From assembly GCF_018916875.1 (NCBI RefSeq), contig NZ_JAHLNO010000021.1, positions 86,547 to 150,546 of the forward strand: DNA of 64,000 nt. The letters run 5' to 3'. The translations under genes were made by a program, and so were the position numbers. The notes below the pieces were generated by a model that saw only the letters and a program-made list of their open reading frames with translations, was not told the DNA's origin and made no database searches. This document shows, piece after piece, positions 1 to 10,076 of this stretch. The first letter of the stretch is position 1. Every line of letters starts with the position of its first letter. This stretch comes from Virgibacillus proomii. Its GTDB lineage: Bacteria; Bacillota; Bacilli; Bacillales; Amphibacillaceae.

Positions 1-1596
1 AGGATGAATTGAACTATTTATAATTAATGCTTTAGCAACCAATGGATCAACCAAATTACATCTTCCCATCAACTCCGCCGCTTTTCTAGCCACCAACGGT
101 GCAGCAAAGCTAGTACCACTAGCAAAAAAACGCGAACTTCCATCTATACCCACCAAATGAAAAGGGTTTCTTTCGCAACCACCAAATTCTACTATGTCAG
201 GCTTTACCTTAGCTCCTTCTCTCCCCTCTCCAGTACTACTATATGGCGCTCTAATTATTTTTTGTTCTAGATCAAATGTATAAGCTCCAATACCTAGACC
301 ATTTACAGTATCCGAGGGAGATTGAATTCTTCTACTATCATCGTCTTCCAAATCACCATCATTTCCTACAGCTACTGTAAATAACCTTTCTCCATTTTGT
401 GATAGACTGTCGATTACATACGTGAATCTTGAAATATAATCATCTTCAATAGGTCCATATGGACCTATTGATAAATTATATATTTTTATATCCGTTCTTT
501 TGGGTACAACCTCTTCAATAACATCTATAACTTCATATAAGTCTACATCATTGGGATCAGATGGAGGAAGGACACGGAAGCTCTCCACATTTACAAATGG
601 GGTTTCAAGCGTATCTTCTTTCCCGTATTCCTTTAGATCACCATAGAGGATTGTACCTACCACTCCCGTTCCGTGTTGGATAAAATCTGGGATTTCTTCT
701 GTTTCAATAGAATAATTTTCTTTAGAGAAATCTTTAAAATACGGAGAATTTTCTTTGAGTCCCCCGTCAAACACTCCCACTAAAACAGATGATTTTGTTT
801 TTTCAGGCGGAGGTTTTGGCAAAGATAGGTTAGTTAGAGATCCTCTAATTTCTGGAACTCCTCTAAAAACCATTGGATGTACAGTTCGAATTGGATTAAA
901 ATTTACCAAGTGCTCTAATGTTTCCCGTTCCACATATGCACTGATGAATGTTGGGCCAGGTGAATAACTGCGAATTTTAACCTTATTAGGATTTCCCCCA
1001 TATTTATTAAACAGATTCATAAATCTTTCTTCCGCTACATCTTCCAAGTTACCAAACGGATGTAAAACAAATTCAACACGCCCACTATCCCAGTCTTTAT
1101 TAAAAATATTTAGAAGATAATTGTTATCCCCAATATAAAATTCCTCCACTATTCTAATGTCATCAATAAAACCTTTAGGTAATTCAGAAGACTTTTGATT
1201 AAGTAGATGCTCTAAATACACTAGTTCATCCTCTGACATTCTTAGGAATATACTCTTCCCCTGCCTTATTTTCTCTTTTCCATTGTTCACTTCTTTCTCC
1301 TGCCATTTTTTTGAACCAACGTCTTTTACTCCCGACTGCTTTATTAAATTATTGGGATGATATGATTTCGCGGTATAACCCAGAGCCATTTTCATGTTAA
1401 ATATTACTTCATCTAATCTATTTTCAGGTGGAATTTCTTTAACTTTGCCTTTCACCGTATAAATCTGACTGAGTAGTTTGTTCCTTGCCTCTTCATAAGA
1501 TGGTCTTCTGTCAGTAATAGGGGCACCCGGTCTATTTTGATCTGGAAAAATATAGTTCTCTCCTCTACCTAAAATAGGTCTAAATTTATCATCCAT
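1..1596 (-). CDS. Subtilisin-like (S8) serine protease, IetS-like, 3' end outside window
   Basis: An open frame of 532 codons runs from ATG at 1596 (good ribosome site AAGGAGG) off the left edge, so the C-terminus is missing. Residues 1-270 form a domain I do not recognise; the S8 protease fold follows. Visible catalytic elements: Asp277 in GVFDGG, His308 in QHGTG, oxyanion Asn412 in AVGNDG and Ser496 in SGTSFAAP. There is no signal peptide, so it should act in the cytoplasm. It starts 17 nt after the stop of an AAA+ ATPase. This ATPase/subtilase pairing matches IetAS, described as a toxin-antitoxin and as an anti-phage system. Family membership is read from motifs; the defence role is inference from the pairing and the adjacent integrase. 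Confidence 0.85.
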   Translation of the reverse strand, partial: MDDKFRPILGRGENYIFPDQNRPGAPITDRRPSYEEARNKLLSQIYTVKGKVKEIPPENRLDEVIFNMKMALGYTAKSYHPNNLIKQSGVKDVGSKKWQEKEVNNGKEKIRQGKSIFLRMSEDELVYLEHLLNQKSSELPKGFIDDIRIVEEFYIGDNNYLLNIFNKDWDSGRVEFVLHPFGNLEDVAEERFMNLFNKYGGNPNKVKIRSYSPGPTFISAYVERETLEHLVNFNPIRTVHPMVFRGVPEIRGSLTNLSLPKPPPEKTKSSVLVGVFDGGLKENSPYFKDFSKENYSIETEEIPDFIQHGTGVVGTILYGDLKEYGKEDTLETPFVNVESFRVLPPSDPNDVDLYEVIDVIEEVVPKRTDIKIYNLSIGPYGPIEDDYISRFTYVIDSLSQNGERLFTVAVGNDGDLEDDDSRRIQSPSDTVNGLGIGAYTFDLEQKIIRAPYSSTGEGREGAKVKPDIVEFGGCERNPFHLVGIDGSSRFFASGTSFAAPLVARKAAELMGRCNLVDPLVAKALIINSSIHP

Positions 1597-1612
1597 CTAA
1601 ATTTCCTCCTTT

Positions 1613-2701
1613 TTATTTTAGATAATACTGTATAGTTGAAGGACTTTTTCCTAACCAACTAGCTAAAGTCCTTATAGAAACATCTAAGTTTTCCTTTGCT
1701 AATTTACAAAACTTCTTGTTAAATTCAACAATATCTCCTTTTATAAAATCGGGTAATTCCCTAAGTAAAGCATTTTCAAGACTTATTTCAGAAAGAATAG
1801 ACTTCCTTTTAGCTCTTTCCACTAACTTGCAAATATCAGCACCTGACAATCCTTCAGCCATCCCACCTATTAATTGAATTATATTGACTACATCTTTATT
1901 CATTTCAATATTAGTTAGTTCGTTCAACAGAATTTGGATTCTTTCCTCCTCTTCAGGCAATCTAATTTCAATTGCCCTATCAAATCTCCTCCAAATTGCG
2001 TCATCTAATAGGCTAGGATGATTAGTTGCTGCAATTAAAATGGTGTGGCTAGGCCAATTCTCTAGTTCCTTTAATAGCACATTTACTATTCTTTTTAATT
2101 CTCCTAAATCAGACATGTCATCTCTTCTTTTAGCTACGGCATCGAACTCATCCAAAAGTAGGATTGAGGGTCTTGATTTTGCATAATCTAAAACTTTTTT
2201 CATGTTTTGCCCGGTTTTTCCTAGATAACTCGAAATTGTACTAGAAAGGTCAAGAACAATTAGGCTGAGGTCAAAAACCCCTGAAATATATTTTGCAAGT
2301 TCCGTTTTTCCAACACCAGGAGGCCCATATAATAATAAAGAACTAGGTGGATTCAATCCCACACTCATAAGTTTCTTTGATTCCTTTCTCTCTTGGATAA
2401 ATGTATCAATTAGCTCATTAACCTTATTCGTAAAAATCGGTCGTGCAATTTCTATCGGTTCATCAATTGTTGCTAGAGAGAAAAGTGTCTCAGTATCAAC
2501 AGGTGAATCCCCCATCCCTATTGATCTTTTTGTACTAGCACCAACTCCATGTTGCGAAAGTGCCTCAGCTATCTCATCTGCAATTCCGGGATGAGTATCC
2601 TTAATTCGTCTAATTAACCTCATGGCAATAGACCTTACAGTTCTATAATCCTCATCTAACGATGCTCTGATAAGGGTTGGCAACAATTTTTCTAAACTCA
2701 T
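1613..2701 (-). CDS. AAA+ ATPase paired with subtilase (IetA-like)
   Basis: AAA+ ATPase of the FtsH/Cdc48-like group. Numbered from Met at 2701: Walker A GPPGVGKT near 126-133, Walker B LLLDEFD near 181-187, sensor-1 Asn in AATNHP near 227 and arginines in WRRFDR as candidate Arg fingers. The last ~25 residues (SIRTLASWLGKSPSTIQYYL) look like a helix-turn-helix. A GTG start at 2713 is possible on paper, but that GTG lies inside the Shine-Dalgarno GAGGTG, so ATG 2701 (9-nt spacing) is preferred. It is first in a two-gene operon with the protease, which it presumably controls. Divergent from the integrase across a spacer with a 16-bp palindrome. Confidence 0.88.
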   Translation of the reverse strand: MSLEKLLPTLIRASLDEDYRTVRSIAMRLIRRIKDTHPGIADEIAEALSQHGVGASTKRSIGMGDSPVDTETLFSLATIDEPIEIARPIFTNKVNELIDTFIQERKESKKLMSVGLNPPSSLLLYGPPGVGKTELAKYISGVFDLSLIVLDLSSTISSYLGKTGQNMKKVLDYAKSRPSILLLDEFDAVAKRRDDMSDLGELKRIVNVLLKELENWPSHTILIAATNHPSLLDDAIWRRFDRAIEIRLPEEEERIQILLNELTNIEMNKDVVNIIQLIGGMAEGLSGADICKLVERAKRKSILSEISLENALLRELPDFIKGDIVEFNKKFCKLAKENLDVSIRTLASWLGKSPSTIQYYLK

Positions 2702-3167
2702 CGTATCATACACCTCAATTTACTATTTAAATAATACACAACAAAAACACTTTAAACACAACATAATTTATTAATGGTGTATTATAATATTACCCATTCA
2801 ATAATTATAATACACTTAAGTGTATATTTTAACAATAAAAAACTTAATTTTTGAATAAAAAAGTGAACCTTTTATTCTCGAGATAGGACTCAATAAATTT
2901 ATAACTCATATTTTATTGCTAGCACAGCAGCCTCTATCTTTAATGGATTGAGTTAACTTAAATTTAGTATTAGTATAGGAATCGATAAACGGAAATAAAT
3001 CCCTAACCAACGCTCTCTACCTTTTATGCTTAAAAAAAGTTTAAAGTTACTTTGGTAAATTCTCCGGTTTATCTACACAAAATGACAGAAGTAATCAGTA
3101 AAACTATATTAATCCGCTGATAAAATACGTCTCGTCTTTTAATTATTTATAAAGGAGTTTTGTAATA
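2702..3167. other. AT-rich divergent spacer with perfect palindrome
   Basis: No coding potential seen. ATACACTTAAGTGTAT at 2810-2825 is a perfect 16-bp palindrome about 110 bp upstream of the ATPase start, well placed for an operator. A fragment like the AAGTGAACCTTTTAT repeat seen elsewhere in the window lies near 2859-2880. Promoters cannot be assigned with confidence because the region is uniformly AT-rich. Confidence 0.5.
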
Positions 3168-4341
3168 TTGGCATCATATAAAAAGTATCAATCTAAATCT
3201 GGCATACGTTGGCTTGTCCAGATTAGTTTGGGGAAAGATCCCATTACCGGAAAATATAAAAGTACAACTCGAAGGGGGTTCAAAACAAAGAAAGAAGCAG
3301 AAGCTGCCGCAAGAGCAATTCTCACACAACATTCGCGGGGAACTTTTATAACTGAAAATAAAATTACCTTTGAGGAAGTATATAACGAGTGGATGTTATC
3401 AGAAGAAAGACGATTGAAACCATCTACGATGCACAGTAAAGCTATGAAATTTAAAAAGCATATTTTACCGTATTTCTCAAAACTATATATACAAAGAATA
3501 AGTTCTGATCATTGTCAGGATTTTATTGATCAGCTTTCGTCTAAGATTAAATCATTTAAAGAATATGGTAATCAGTTAGAGCTGCTATTTCGTTATGCGA
3601 TTAAGATAAAGATCATTGTTAAAAACCCTATGGATTTCGTCATCTATCCGTCTATTTCTGACGAGCAACAATACTCGCAGGATGGATTGAACGTACTTCA
3701 CTGGGAAAAGGATACGGTTCAGTATTTCTTAGAAAAATGCGAGGAAGAATTGACCTTTAGGGAATATGCCTTATTCAGAATGCTCCTGTTTACTGGTATT
3801 AGAAAAGGCGAGTTAGGAGCGCTTCTTGAAAGTGATATTAACACGGAAAAAATGAGCATCACTATCAATAAAACACTGTTTTGGAAAAGTCAAAAGTATT
3901 CATTGCTTACTCCTAAAACCCCAAACTCTAGAAGAGTCATTTTCCTCGATCAAAAGACATTTGAAGTTCTATTACACTTAAAAGAATTAAACCAAGAGTT
4001 ACACAATGATTTTGGCAATCCAGAGATAGAGCATTTCTTATTTCCAAGTGTTTCTGATTTAAAACCAATGCGACATTCTTATCCAAATAAATTATTAGAA
4101 TCAGCATGTAAAAAGTTTGAGGTATAATATTAAAGTTCATGGGCTTAGGCATACACATGCCTCTATGTTATATGCAGCTGGTGCTCGAATGAAGGATATA
4201 CAGAGGAGATTAGGACATGCAAGATTAGCGACAACCATGGATACCTATACTCATCTGACAGAAAAAAGTGAAAAGCATTTAAATCATCTGCTTATTGAAT
4301 ATCTAAAATCAAAGAATAATGGTCCCCAAAAGATACGGTAG
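3168..4341 (+). pseudogene. Tyrosine recombinase (phage/ICE integrase), frameshifted
   Basis: Starts at TTG 3168 after AAAGGAG. Part one (3168-4127) has an N-terminal arm-binding domain (basic, SGIRWLVQISLG, then GFKTKKEAEAAAR), a SAM-like core-binding domain and the start of the catalytic domain with the first Arg in TGIRKGELGAL. It stops at TAA 4125-4127. The frame continues from about 4117 to 4341 with VHGLRHTHASMLYAAG (HxxR), LGHARLATT (His) and catalytic Tyr in DTYTHLT. A 1-nt insertion or 2-nt loss in GAGGTATAATATT explains the break. All catalytic residues exist across both parts, but no single protein contains them. It reads toward the 3' end of rpsI, a known target for integrative elements. 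Confidence 0.85.
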
Positions 4342-4360
4342 TGAATGTAATTAAAATAAT

Positions 4361-4379
4361 TCCAGTCACTTTCCAGTCA
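4361..4379 (+). repeat. Two TCCAGTCA direct repeats 11 bp apart
   Basis: TCCAGTCA occurs at 4361-4368 and 4372-4379, one helical turn apart, just after the integrase stop and before the rpsI terminator. This spacing fits recombinase arm-type sites; the function is inferred. The far attachment end would lie outside the window. Confidence 0.4.
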
Positions 4380-4393
4380 ATGCACCTTTTTTT

Positions 4394-4432
4394 ATTAAAA
4401 AAGCCTGCTTGGAATCGAGTTCCAAACAGGCT
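4394..4432 (-). terminator. Intrinsic terminator of rplM-rpsI
   Basis: On the minus strand AGCCTGTTTGGAA pairs with TTCCAAGCAGGCT around a 5-nt loop, followed by a T-run. It lies 24 nt after the rpsI stop. Confidence 0.92.
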
Positions 4433-4455
4433 CAAACCCAGTAGTACCAAGGGGT

Positions 4456-4848
4456 TTAACGTTTTGAGAACTGTGGTGCACGACGAGCGCCTTTAAGACC
4501 GTACTTCTTACGTTCTTTCATTCTGGCGTCACGAGTTAGGAAGCCTTCTGCTTTAAGTGAGCTACGGTATTCTGGGTTAGCTTCAAGCAATGCACGGGCA
4601 ATTCCGTGACGGATTGCTCCAGCTTGACCAGTGAAACCACCACCGTGAACATTAACGATTACGTCATATGTTCCTTGTGTTTCAGTTGCTACTAGTGGTT
4701 GATTTAAAATTAACAGCTGCGTTTCATATGGAAAATAACCAGCTGCATTACGTCCGTTGATCGTAATGTTACCTGTTCCAGGTACTAAACGTACACGAGC
4801 AGTTGATTTTTTACGACGACCTGTGCCATAGTATTGTACTTGTGCCAA
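4456..4848 (-). CDS. rpsI: 30S ribosomal protein S9
   Basis: 130 residues, full length for bacterial S9. Begins [19 protein letters not shown] and ends in the basic tail APQFSKR that reaches the ribosomal P site. Second gene after rplM with a 20-nt gap and a strong ribosome site. Its 3' end abuts the terminator and the integrase-bearing island, so it is the likely integration target. The gene itself is intact. Confidence 0.97.
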   Translation of the reverse strand: MAQVQYYGTGRRKKSTARVRLVPGTGNITINGRNAAGYFPYETQLLILNQPLVATETQGTYDVIVNVHGGGFTGQAGAIRHGIARALLEANPEYRSSLKAEGFLTRDARMKERKKYGLKGARRAPQFSKR

Positions 4849-4868
4849 ATTCTTTTACCTCCTTTTAG

Positions 4869-5306
4869 TTACCCGCGAAGCTCATAAACTTCCGGTTTTT
4901 GTGCTTGATGCGTATGTTCTGGTCCTCTGAATACATGTAGTTTCTTAGCCATTCTACGTCCTAGAGGGCCATTAGGAAGCATACCTTTAACTGCTATCTC
5001 CAGCATACGTTCAGGGTATTTCGTACGCATTTCGTATGCAGTACGTTCTTTTAAACCACCTGGATAATTTGTATGGCGGTAGTATATTTTGTCTGTAATT
5101 TTATTACCAGTCAATTCAATTTTCTCAGCATTAATAATAATTACATGGTCACCAGTATCTGCATGCGGTGTGTAAGTTGGCTTATGCTTTCCACGAAGGA
5201 TTGTAGCAACTTCACTAGCTAAACGACCTAATCGTTTACCTTCTGCATCAACAACTAACCATTTGCGTTCAATGTTATTTTCATTTGCCATGAAAGTTGT
5301 GCGCAT
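4869..5306 (-). CDS. rplM: 50S ribosomal protein L13
   Basis: 145 residues from ATG 5306 ([20 protein letters not shown]), matching B. subtilis L13 in length and start; an upstream in-frame extension to 5342 is rejected because GGAGG sits 9 nt before 5306. An early assembly protein of the large subunit. Transcribed with rpsI. A hairpin leader upstream looks like the L13 autoregulatory leader. Confidence 0.96.
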   Translation of the reverse strand: MRTTFMANENNIERKWLVVDAEGKRLGRLASEVATILRGKHKPTYTPHADTGDHVIIINAEKIELTGNKITDKIYYRHTNYPGGLKERTAYEMRTKYPERMLEIAVKGMLPNGPLGRRMAKKLHVFRGPEHTHQAQKPEVYELRG

Positions 5307-5353
5307 GAGTGTTTCCCTCCATATCCTTAAAATCAAAAACAAATTCGTTCGTC

Positions 5354-5399
5354 TATTTCAACATAATTAGTTTCCGGGGCTAATCATGGTTTTGAAATA
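5354..5399 (-). promoter_or_regulatory. L13-type leader hairpin upstream of rplM
   Basis: In the rplM 5' UTR an outer stem TATTTCAA/TTGAAATA (5392-5399 with 5354-5361) encloses an inner stem ATTAG/CTAAT with loop CCCCGGAAA. Position, size and architecture fit the Bacillota L13 leader that L13 is thought to bind to repress its own synthesis. Assigned by structure and position, not by a covariance search. Confidence 0.65.
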
Positions 5400-5413
5400 A
5401 AATGCCATAGATC

Positions 5414-5443
5414 ATAATACACCAAATGCTAGCATAATGTCAA
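5414..5443 (-). promoter_or_regulatory. SigA-type promoter for rplM-rpsI
   Basis: TTGACA (5438-5443) and TATTAT (5414-5419) separated by 18 nt on the minus strand, just upstream of the leader hairpin. Confidence 0.7.
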
Positions 5444-5484
5444 GAGTTACTCCTCATTATTCACACTTTTTCTCCATATAAGTG

Positions 5485-6650
5485 TGTGTTCAAAAAGGAG
5501 GATAAAAAACGGTCAAGGATAAGATCCCAAGCGACCTTGAAAAAGCAGTGTACTTTTTCTGCGTGTGATGCGGAGCTGACGTAATTTCCTTTCCTTGAAA
5601 AGCCGCGGTGTATTGCTGGCGAAGCATACTCTGTCCTGTTGTAGTGCCAACACTAGCACATTCCTTTGCGTCAAAGTTCGAGGCGACGCAGTTTTTGATA
5701 GCGGGCTGTATAGGTCATAATGCCTTCTACGTTGCACACAGGACGTGAGCAATTTTAGTAGAAGATCTTTTATTAGATACATGAAGTACTAGTATAGCTT
5801 CCTTGGCTCATTCCTACGCAGGAAAAGTTTTTTTCATTTCCAAGAAGCACAGAAACAAGTCAATAAAGAAAACTTAGCTAGCGGCAAGCACAGCTAGACG
5901 CTAGCCTAGTTGCACTTAATACTTAGAACTTAAAATTTTTGACTTTGCTAATGAACTTCAATGCTTTATACGTTCTCACGTGCATAGAATTTCGGAGTAT
6001 CCTTATTACCAGGCCTTTTTAAATAACCTATATTAGAACGTTTAAATAGTACTTAAAAATAACCGCGTGAATTTCCTTTATTTCATTATAAAGTGGATCT
6101 TCAATCAGTAGGGATTCTTTCCCCCCTACCTGATTGTTAGTACGCAAGAGTATGACCTAAAAGCCTCTGAACAGAATCGGACATTTGACTTGCAATTGGC
6201 TCTTCCACTTATCCTCCTAGGTTTCACCTTGTAGCATGAAAGAACGAACTCATATTTCTAAATACAAGCCTTCTGTTGATCAAAATGCTACTTCTTCATG
6301 CTTCGAACTTCGCATTCGCAGGACATACTAGTGTCAATCATTGCAATCCGACAAGCAAAACTATCGACAGCATTACACCACATACAGAAAAAGAGCTTTT
6401 CCTTTTTACCAGACAAAGTAGCTTAACAGCGTTACACTCCGCACAGCAATTTTTGGAAGGATAAGAAAAGGTTTCAATAGTGACACACCATTCAATGCTT
6501 TTCATTCAAGGTCATTGCGTTGTTCTGTACCGACCGCGCTCCTCTTTACCCTTTAAACACGAGTACGTACATACACGTTTATTCTTCTTACACTTTATAC
6601 AGTACGTGTATCGCTCATATTCATTTCACAAGCCTTTTCAACTGTTTTAA
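5485..6650. other. Repeat-filled gap between truA and rplM
   Basis: About 1.2 kb without a supportable gene. 5485-5518 matches the GTGTTCAAA...GGATAAAAA end of the small inverted-end repeats. 5532-5660 holds two diverged units of the CCTTGAAAAAG...TTTTTCTGCGTG repeat that is tandem at 54430. 5868-5910 resembles the AACTTGGC repeat. 6089-6140 is an AAGTGGATCTTCAATCAG-type repeat with inverted arms CAATCAGTAGG/CCTACCTGATTG. In B. subtilis truA and rplM are close together, so repeats seem to have expanded this gap. Confidence 0.6.
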
Positions 6651-6675
6651 GGGGTTTTTTGTACTTGTCATTCCT

Positions 6676-7416
6676 TTAATACTTCACACGCCACAAATAA
6701 AGCCCCTGTGGCGGCGCAGTATCACCTGCTAGTCTTCTATCCTTCTTTGCAAACAATTCCTCTATTTCGTCTTGATTTCTCTTTCCTTGGCCAACATCTA
6801 ATAAGAACCCAACGATAATCCGTACCATATTATACAAAAAACCATTTCCTCGAAAGATAAATTCGATTTCTGATCCTCTTTTTTCACAAGACACTTGATA
6901 CAGCGTTCTTTCTCTGCTCCCTTTTGTTTCTGCTTTTGCAGAAGAAAAGGTCGTGAAATCATGGGTTCCCTCAAAATAGCGGCACGCCCTTTGGATAGAT
7001 GAAATATCTAAATCATACGGGAAAAAATATGCATAATTACGTCTAAACACATTAGGTTCCGCTTCATTTAACACGTAGTAACGATATTCCTTTTCAACGA
7101 CATCGTATCTTGCATGAAATGTATCGTGAACCGTCTCTACCTCTTTAACGTAAACATCATCAGGGAGTAATGTATTCAGTGCTTGTTTCCAATTATTTAA
7201 AGGAATGTCATAAGGCGAATCAAAATGGATGGTCTGACCGATGGCATGTGCCCCTCCATCCGTCCTCCCGGATGGATGGATCCGGATATGTCTTCCCTTA
7301 TGCATTTTCATTAAAACATCTTCTATTATTCCTTGAATCGTACGTTTTCCCGGTTGTATTTGAAAACCAGAGAAAAAAGAGCCGTCATATTGAATGGCGC
7401 ATTTCAATCTTTCCAT
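6676..7416 (-). CDS. truA: tRNA pseudouridine(38-40) synthase TruA
   Basis: 246 residues, family-typical. Catalytic Asp53 in GRTDGGAHA; RNA-binding core YDGSFFSGFQIQPG near 10-23; the C-terminal FRGNGFLYNMVRIIVG is the conserved TruA signature. Isomerises uridines in the anticodon stem-loop of several tRNAs. Last gene of the ecfA1-ecfA2-ecfT-truA run, 18 nt after ecfT, as in other Bacillaceae. Confidence 0.95.
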   Translation of the reverse strand: MERLKCAIQYDGSFFSGFQIQPGKRTIQGIIEDVLMKMHKGRHIRIHPSGRTDGGAHAIGQTIHFDSPYDIPLNNWKQALNTLLPDDVYVKEVETVHDTFHARYDVVEKEYRYYVLNEAEPNVFRRNYAYFFPYDLDISSIQRACRYFEGTHDFTTFSSAKAETKGSRERTLYQVSCEKRGSEIEFIFRGNGFLYNMVRIIVGFLLDVGQGKRNQDEIEELFAKKDRRLAGDTAPPQGLYLWRVKY

Positions 7417-7434
7417 TTTATTGCCCTTTCTTAC

Positions 7435-8232
7435 CTAATTTCTTGTCAAGATTAATCCAATAATAACAGTACTAAATAATATATAGATTATGATATCAAG
7501 TTTGCCGAATTTTAATTCACGCAGTTTGGTTCTTCCTTCACCACCTTGGTAACCTCTAGCTTCCATTGCCATAGCAAGTTCCTCAGCACGTTTGAAGGCA
7601 CTCACGAATAATGGAACAAGTAATGGTACGACAGCCTCTACCCTATCCTTGATCGGTCCCGTCCGAAAGTCCACCCCTCGTGATGCTTGCGCTTTAGAGA
7701 TCTTTTCTGTCTCCTGTAATAATGTCGGTATGAACCGCAATGAAATAGACATCATTAATGCCAGCTCATGTACAGGAAACTTCACTCTTTTTAATGGGTG
7801 CAGAAGGCTTTCGATCGCATCGGTTATTTCTATCGGTGTTGTCGTTAGTGTTAAAAGCGAGGTTACTAAGATAAGCAAAAAGAAGCGCATCGAAATAGCA
7901 AACCCTTGAATAAGGCCTCCTGAATAGACTTTAAAGGAAAAAATCTCGAAAACAGGCGTACCTTCCTTCGTAATAATGATATGAAGCAAGAAAGTAAAAA
8001 TAATTAAAAACCACACAGGCAGAAGACCTTTTAAAATAAATCGGATCGGTACTCGTGATGTAAACATACTAGCTAAAGCAAAGGTAGTAAGTATGGCATA
8101 ACTCCAAACATTGTTCGCTAAAAATACAATAAATACAAAAATAAAAATAATAGTGATTTTTGTTCGTGGATCAAGCCGGTGAACAAGGGAATTCCCCGGT
8201 ACGTACTGCCCAATAACAATGGCATTATTCAT
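7435..8232 (-). CDS. ecfT: ECF transporter transmembrane subunit EcfT
   Basis: 265 residues with about five to six hydrophobic helices. The two Ala-Arg-Gly-type coupling motifs appear as ASRGVD near 184 and EARGYQ near 227; they contact the ATPases. Forms the shared energy-coupling module that serves several vitamin or cobalt-type S-components coded elsewhere. Overlaps the ecfA2 stop by 8 nt, implying translational coupling. Confidence 0.95.
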   Translation of the reverse strand: MNNAIVIGQYVPGNSLVHRLDPRTKITIIFIFVFIVFLANNVWSYAILTTFALASMFTSRVPIRFILKGLLPVWFLIIFTFLLHIIITKEGTPVFEIFSFKVYSGGLIQGFAISMRFFLLILVTSLLTLTTTPIEITDAIESLLHPLKRVKFPVHELALMMSISLRFIPTLLQETEKISKAQASRGVDFRTGPIKDRVEAVVPLLVPLFVSAFKRAEELAMAMEARGYQGGEGRTKLRELKFGKLDIIIYILFSTVIIGLILTRN

Positions 8233-9097
8233 GGACGCTTCCCTCCTTGATCACATTAGCTATTGTACTAGCAAGCTCTTTTTCAGTCTGACGGGTAAAA
8301 GGAATGCTTACTCCAAATCTTGCTTCAAACCGATCAAGAAATGTTACTATTTCTGGAACATCAAGTTGAACTTTCTGTAATGCTGCTTTTTGTACGAAAA
8401 CTTCTTCTGGCTTACCTTCCATATATTTTGTTCCTTTGTTCAGAATAATCACATGGTCAGCATAGGTAACGGCATCCTCCATACTATGTGTAACTAATAT
8501 CGTCGTCAGCCTCTCCTTTTGATGTCTATCATAGAACATATCCATCATTTCCCTTTGGCCTCGGGGATCAAGTCCTGCTGTAGGCTCATCGAGAACAAGC
8601 ACTTTTGGCTTGGTTGCCAATACACCCGCAATTGCAACTCTCCGCATTTGTCCACCGCTTAAATCGAACGGAGATCGTTCTAAAAAGTCTTCCGTTAATC
8701 CGACTGCTGGCAGCACCTCATTAATACGCCGTTGTATTTCGCTATCCCCAACACCAAAATTTTTCGGACCAAAGCTAATGTCTTTAGCGATTGTTTCCTC
8801 GAATAGTTGATGCTCCGGATATTGGAATACAACGCCGACACTACTTCTCAATTTTTTCATATCCTTTGGCTTCTTGTCAGGGGTTAAGTGATAATCACCT
8901 ATCCATACTTCTCCTTCTGTAGGCTGAAGTAAACCATTTAGATGCTGTATTAATGTCGACTTTCCTGAACCTGTATGTCCAACAATGGCGACAAATGTAC
9001 CTGAAGGAATATGAAAATTCAACTGATCGATAGCTTTATGAGCGAATGGCGAATTCTGCTGATATGTATAGCTTACGTTCTTGAATATAATGTCCAT
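8225..9097 (-). CDS. ecfA2: ECF transporter ATPase EcfA2
   Basis: 290 residues. Walker [10 protein letters not shown] (40-48), Q-loop FQYPEHQ (91-97), signature LSGGQ (146-150), Walker B VLVLDEP (166-172), switch His in VTHSM. EcfA' type, second of two non-identical ATPases. ATG 9097 follows GGAGG and overlaps the ecfA1 stop by 25 nt. Powers vitamin or micronutrient uptake with EcfA1 and EcfT. Confidence 0.95.
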   Translation of the reverse strand: MDIIFKNVSYTYQQNSPFAHKAIDQLNFHIPSGTFVAIVGHTGSGKSTLIQHLNGLLQPTEGEVWIGDYHLTPDKKPKDMKKLRSSVGVVFQYPEHQLFEETIAKDISFGPKNFGVGDSEIQRRINEVLPAVGLTEDFLERSPFDLSGGQMRRVAIAGVLATKPKVLVLDEPTAGLDPRGQREMMDMFYDRHQKERLTTILVTHSMEDAVTYADHVIILNKGTKYMEGKPEEVFVQKAALQKVQLDVPEIVTFLDRFEARFGVSIPFTRQTEKELASTIANVIKEGSVHE

Positions 9098-9912
9098 AAT
9101 TCCTCCAACAATTCTTTATGATTTAATGGTTCCTGACTAATCGGAATACCCGCTTGTTTTAATTCATTAGCTAAGGTTGCTATAAACGGTACATCCAAAC
9201 CAATTTCCCGCAACTCCTGTTGTTGAGAAAAAAGCGTTCTTGGCGTTGTTTCCTGCCAAACTTCACCCTCATTCATAACAATAACGCGATCTGCTTGAAC
9301 TATTTCCTGTAAATCATGTGTAATTGTCAGTAACGCTACATTGTTTTTCTCTTGGACCCCCGTAACGGTTGCCATTATTTCTTTTCTTCCTTTTGGATCA
9401 AGCATGGCAGTTGCCTCATCCAAAATGAGAACTTTTGGCGATATAGCTAAGACACTTGCTATGGCAATACGCTGTTTTTGTCCTCCAGATAGACGATGAG
9501 GTTCTGTTAAACGATAATCTTGCATACGGACAGCATCAAGCACGACTTCTATACGGGTAAGCATGTCTTCTCTTGAAAAGCCTCGGTTCTCCATGCCAAA
9601 CGCAACATCATCTTGTACAGTCGTTCCAACAAATTGATTATCGGGATTTTGAAATACCATCCCTACATCTTTTCGGATATCCCAAATCGTTTCCTCTTGA
9701 ACAAGCTTGCCATCAATATAAATTTCTCCTTCTTGAGGAAACAACAGTCCATTCATAAGTTTTGCGATGGTTGATTTACCGGATCCATTATGGCCGATAA
9801 TGGCTACCCATTCCTCTTTATAGATTTCAAAACTGCAATTTTTTAATACCCAAGGCTGCTCTTCTCCATATCGAAACGATACATTTCTAAACTCAACCAA
9901 TTTATTGCTCAT
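9073..9912 (-). CDS. ecfA1: ECF transporter ATPase EcfA1
   Basis: 279 residues. Walker [10 protein letters not shown] (40-48), Q-loop FQNPDNQF (87-94), signature LSGGQ (141-145), Walker B VLILDEA (161-167), switch ITHDL. The FQNPDNQ motif and position mark it as the first ECF ATPase. In B. subtilis it follows rplQ directly; here a 433-nt gap with a terminator and a repeat separates them. Confidence 0.95.
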   Translation of the reverse strand: MSNKLVEFRNVSFRYGEEQPWVLKNCSFEIYKEEWVAIIGHNGSGKSTIAKLMNGLLFPQEGEIYIDGKLVQEETIWDIRKDVGMVFQNPDNQFVGTTVQDDVAFGMENRGFSREDMLTRIEVVLDAVRMQDYRLTEPHRLSGGQKQRIAIASVLAISPKVLILDEATAMLDPKGRKEIMATVTGVQEKNNVALLTITHDLQEIVQADRVIVMNEGEVWQETTPRTLFSQQQELREIGLDVPFIATLANELKQAGIPISQEPLNHKELLEELWTLYSRT

Positions 9913-10076
9913 CGATTACTCCTCCTATGTCTCCTATCCTTGGGAATTTGGTATTCTAGTATTAAAGTATCCGATTTTTATATCAGCAACGTTATCGCTG
10001 TCTCACTTACTTTAGTATTGCTACATAGATATCTGACATCCACCTGCGTGGACAAGCAACTCTCACCACTGTCCAA

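Noticed and set aside
755..967. Plus-strand frame inside the subtilase
   Set aside because: Antisense to an intact conserved protease domain; no start signal.
3937..4158. Minus-strand frame within the integrase
   Set aside because: Antisense to a conserved recombinase catalytic domain.
5513..5782. 89-codon minus-strand frame after rplM
   Set aside because: Lies on diverged copies of a non-coding repeat family; the other copies do not keep the frame.
6104..6140. Terminator at CAATCAGTAGG/CCTACCTGATTG
   Set aside because: Good arms but no T-run on either strand; treated as part of a repeat family.
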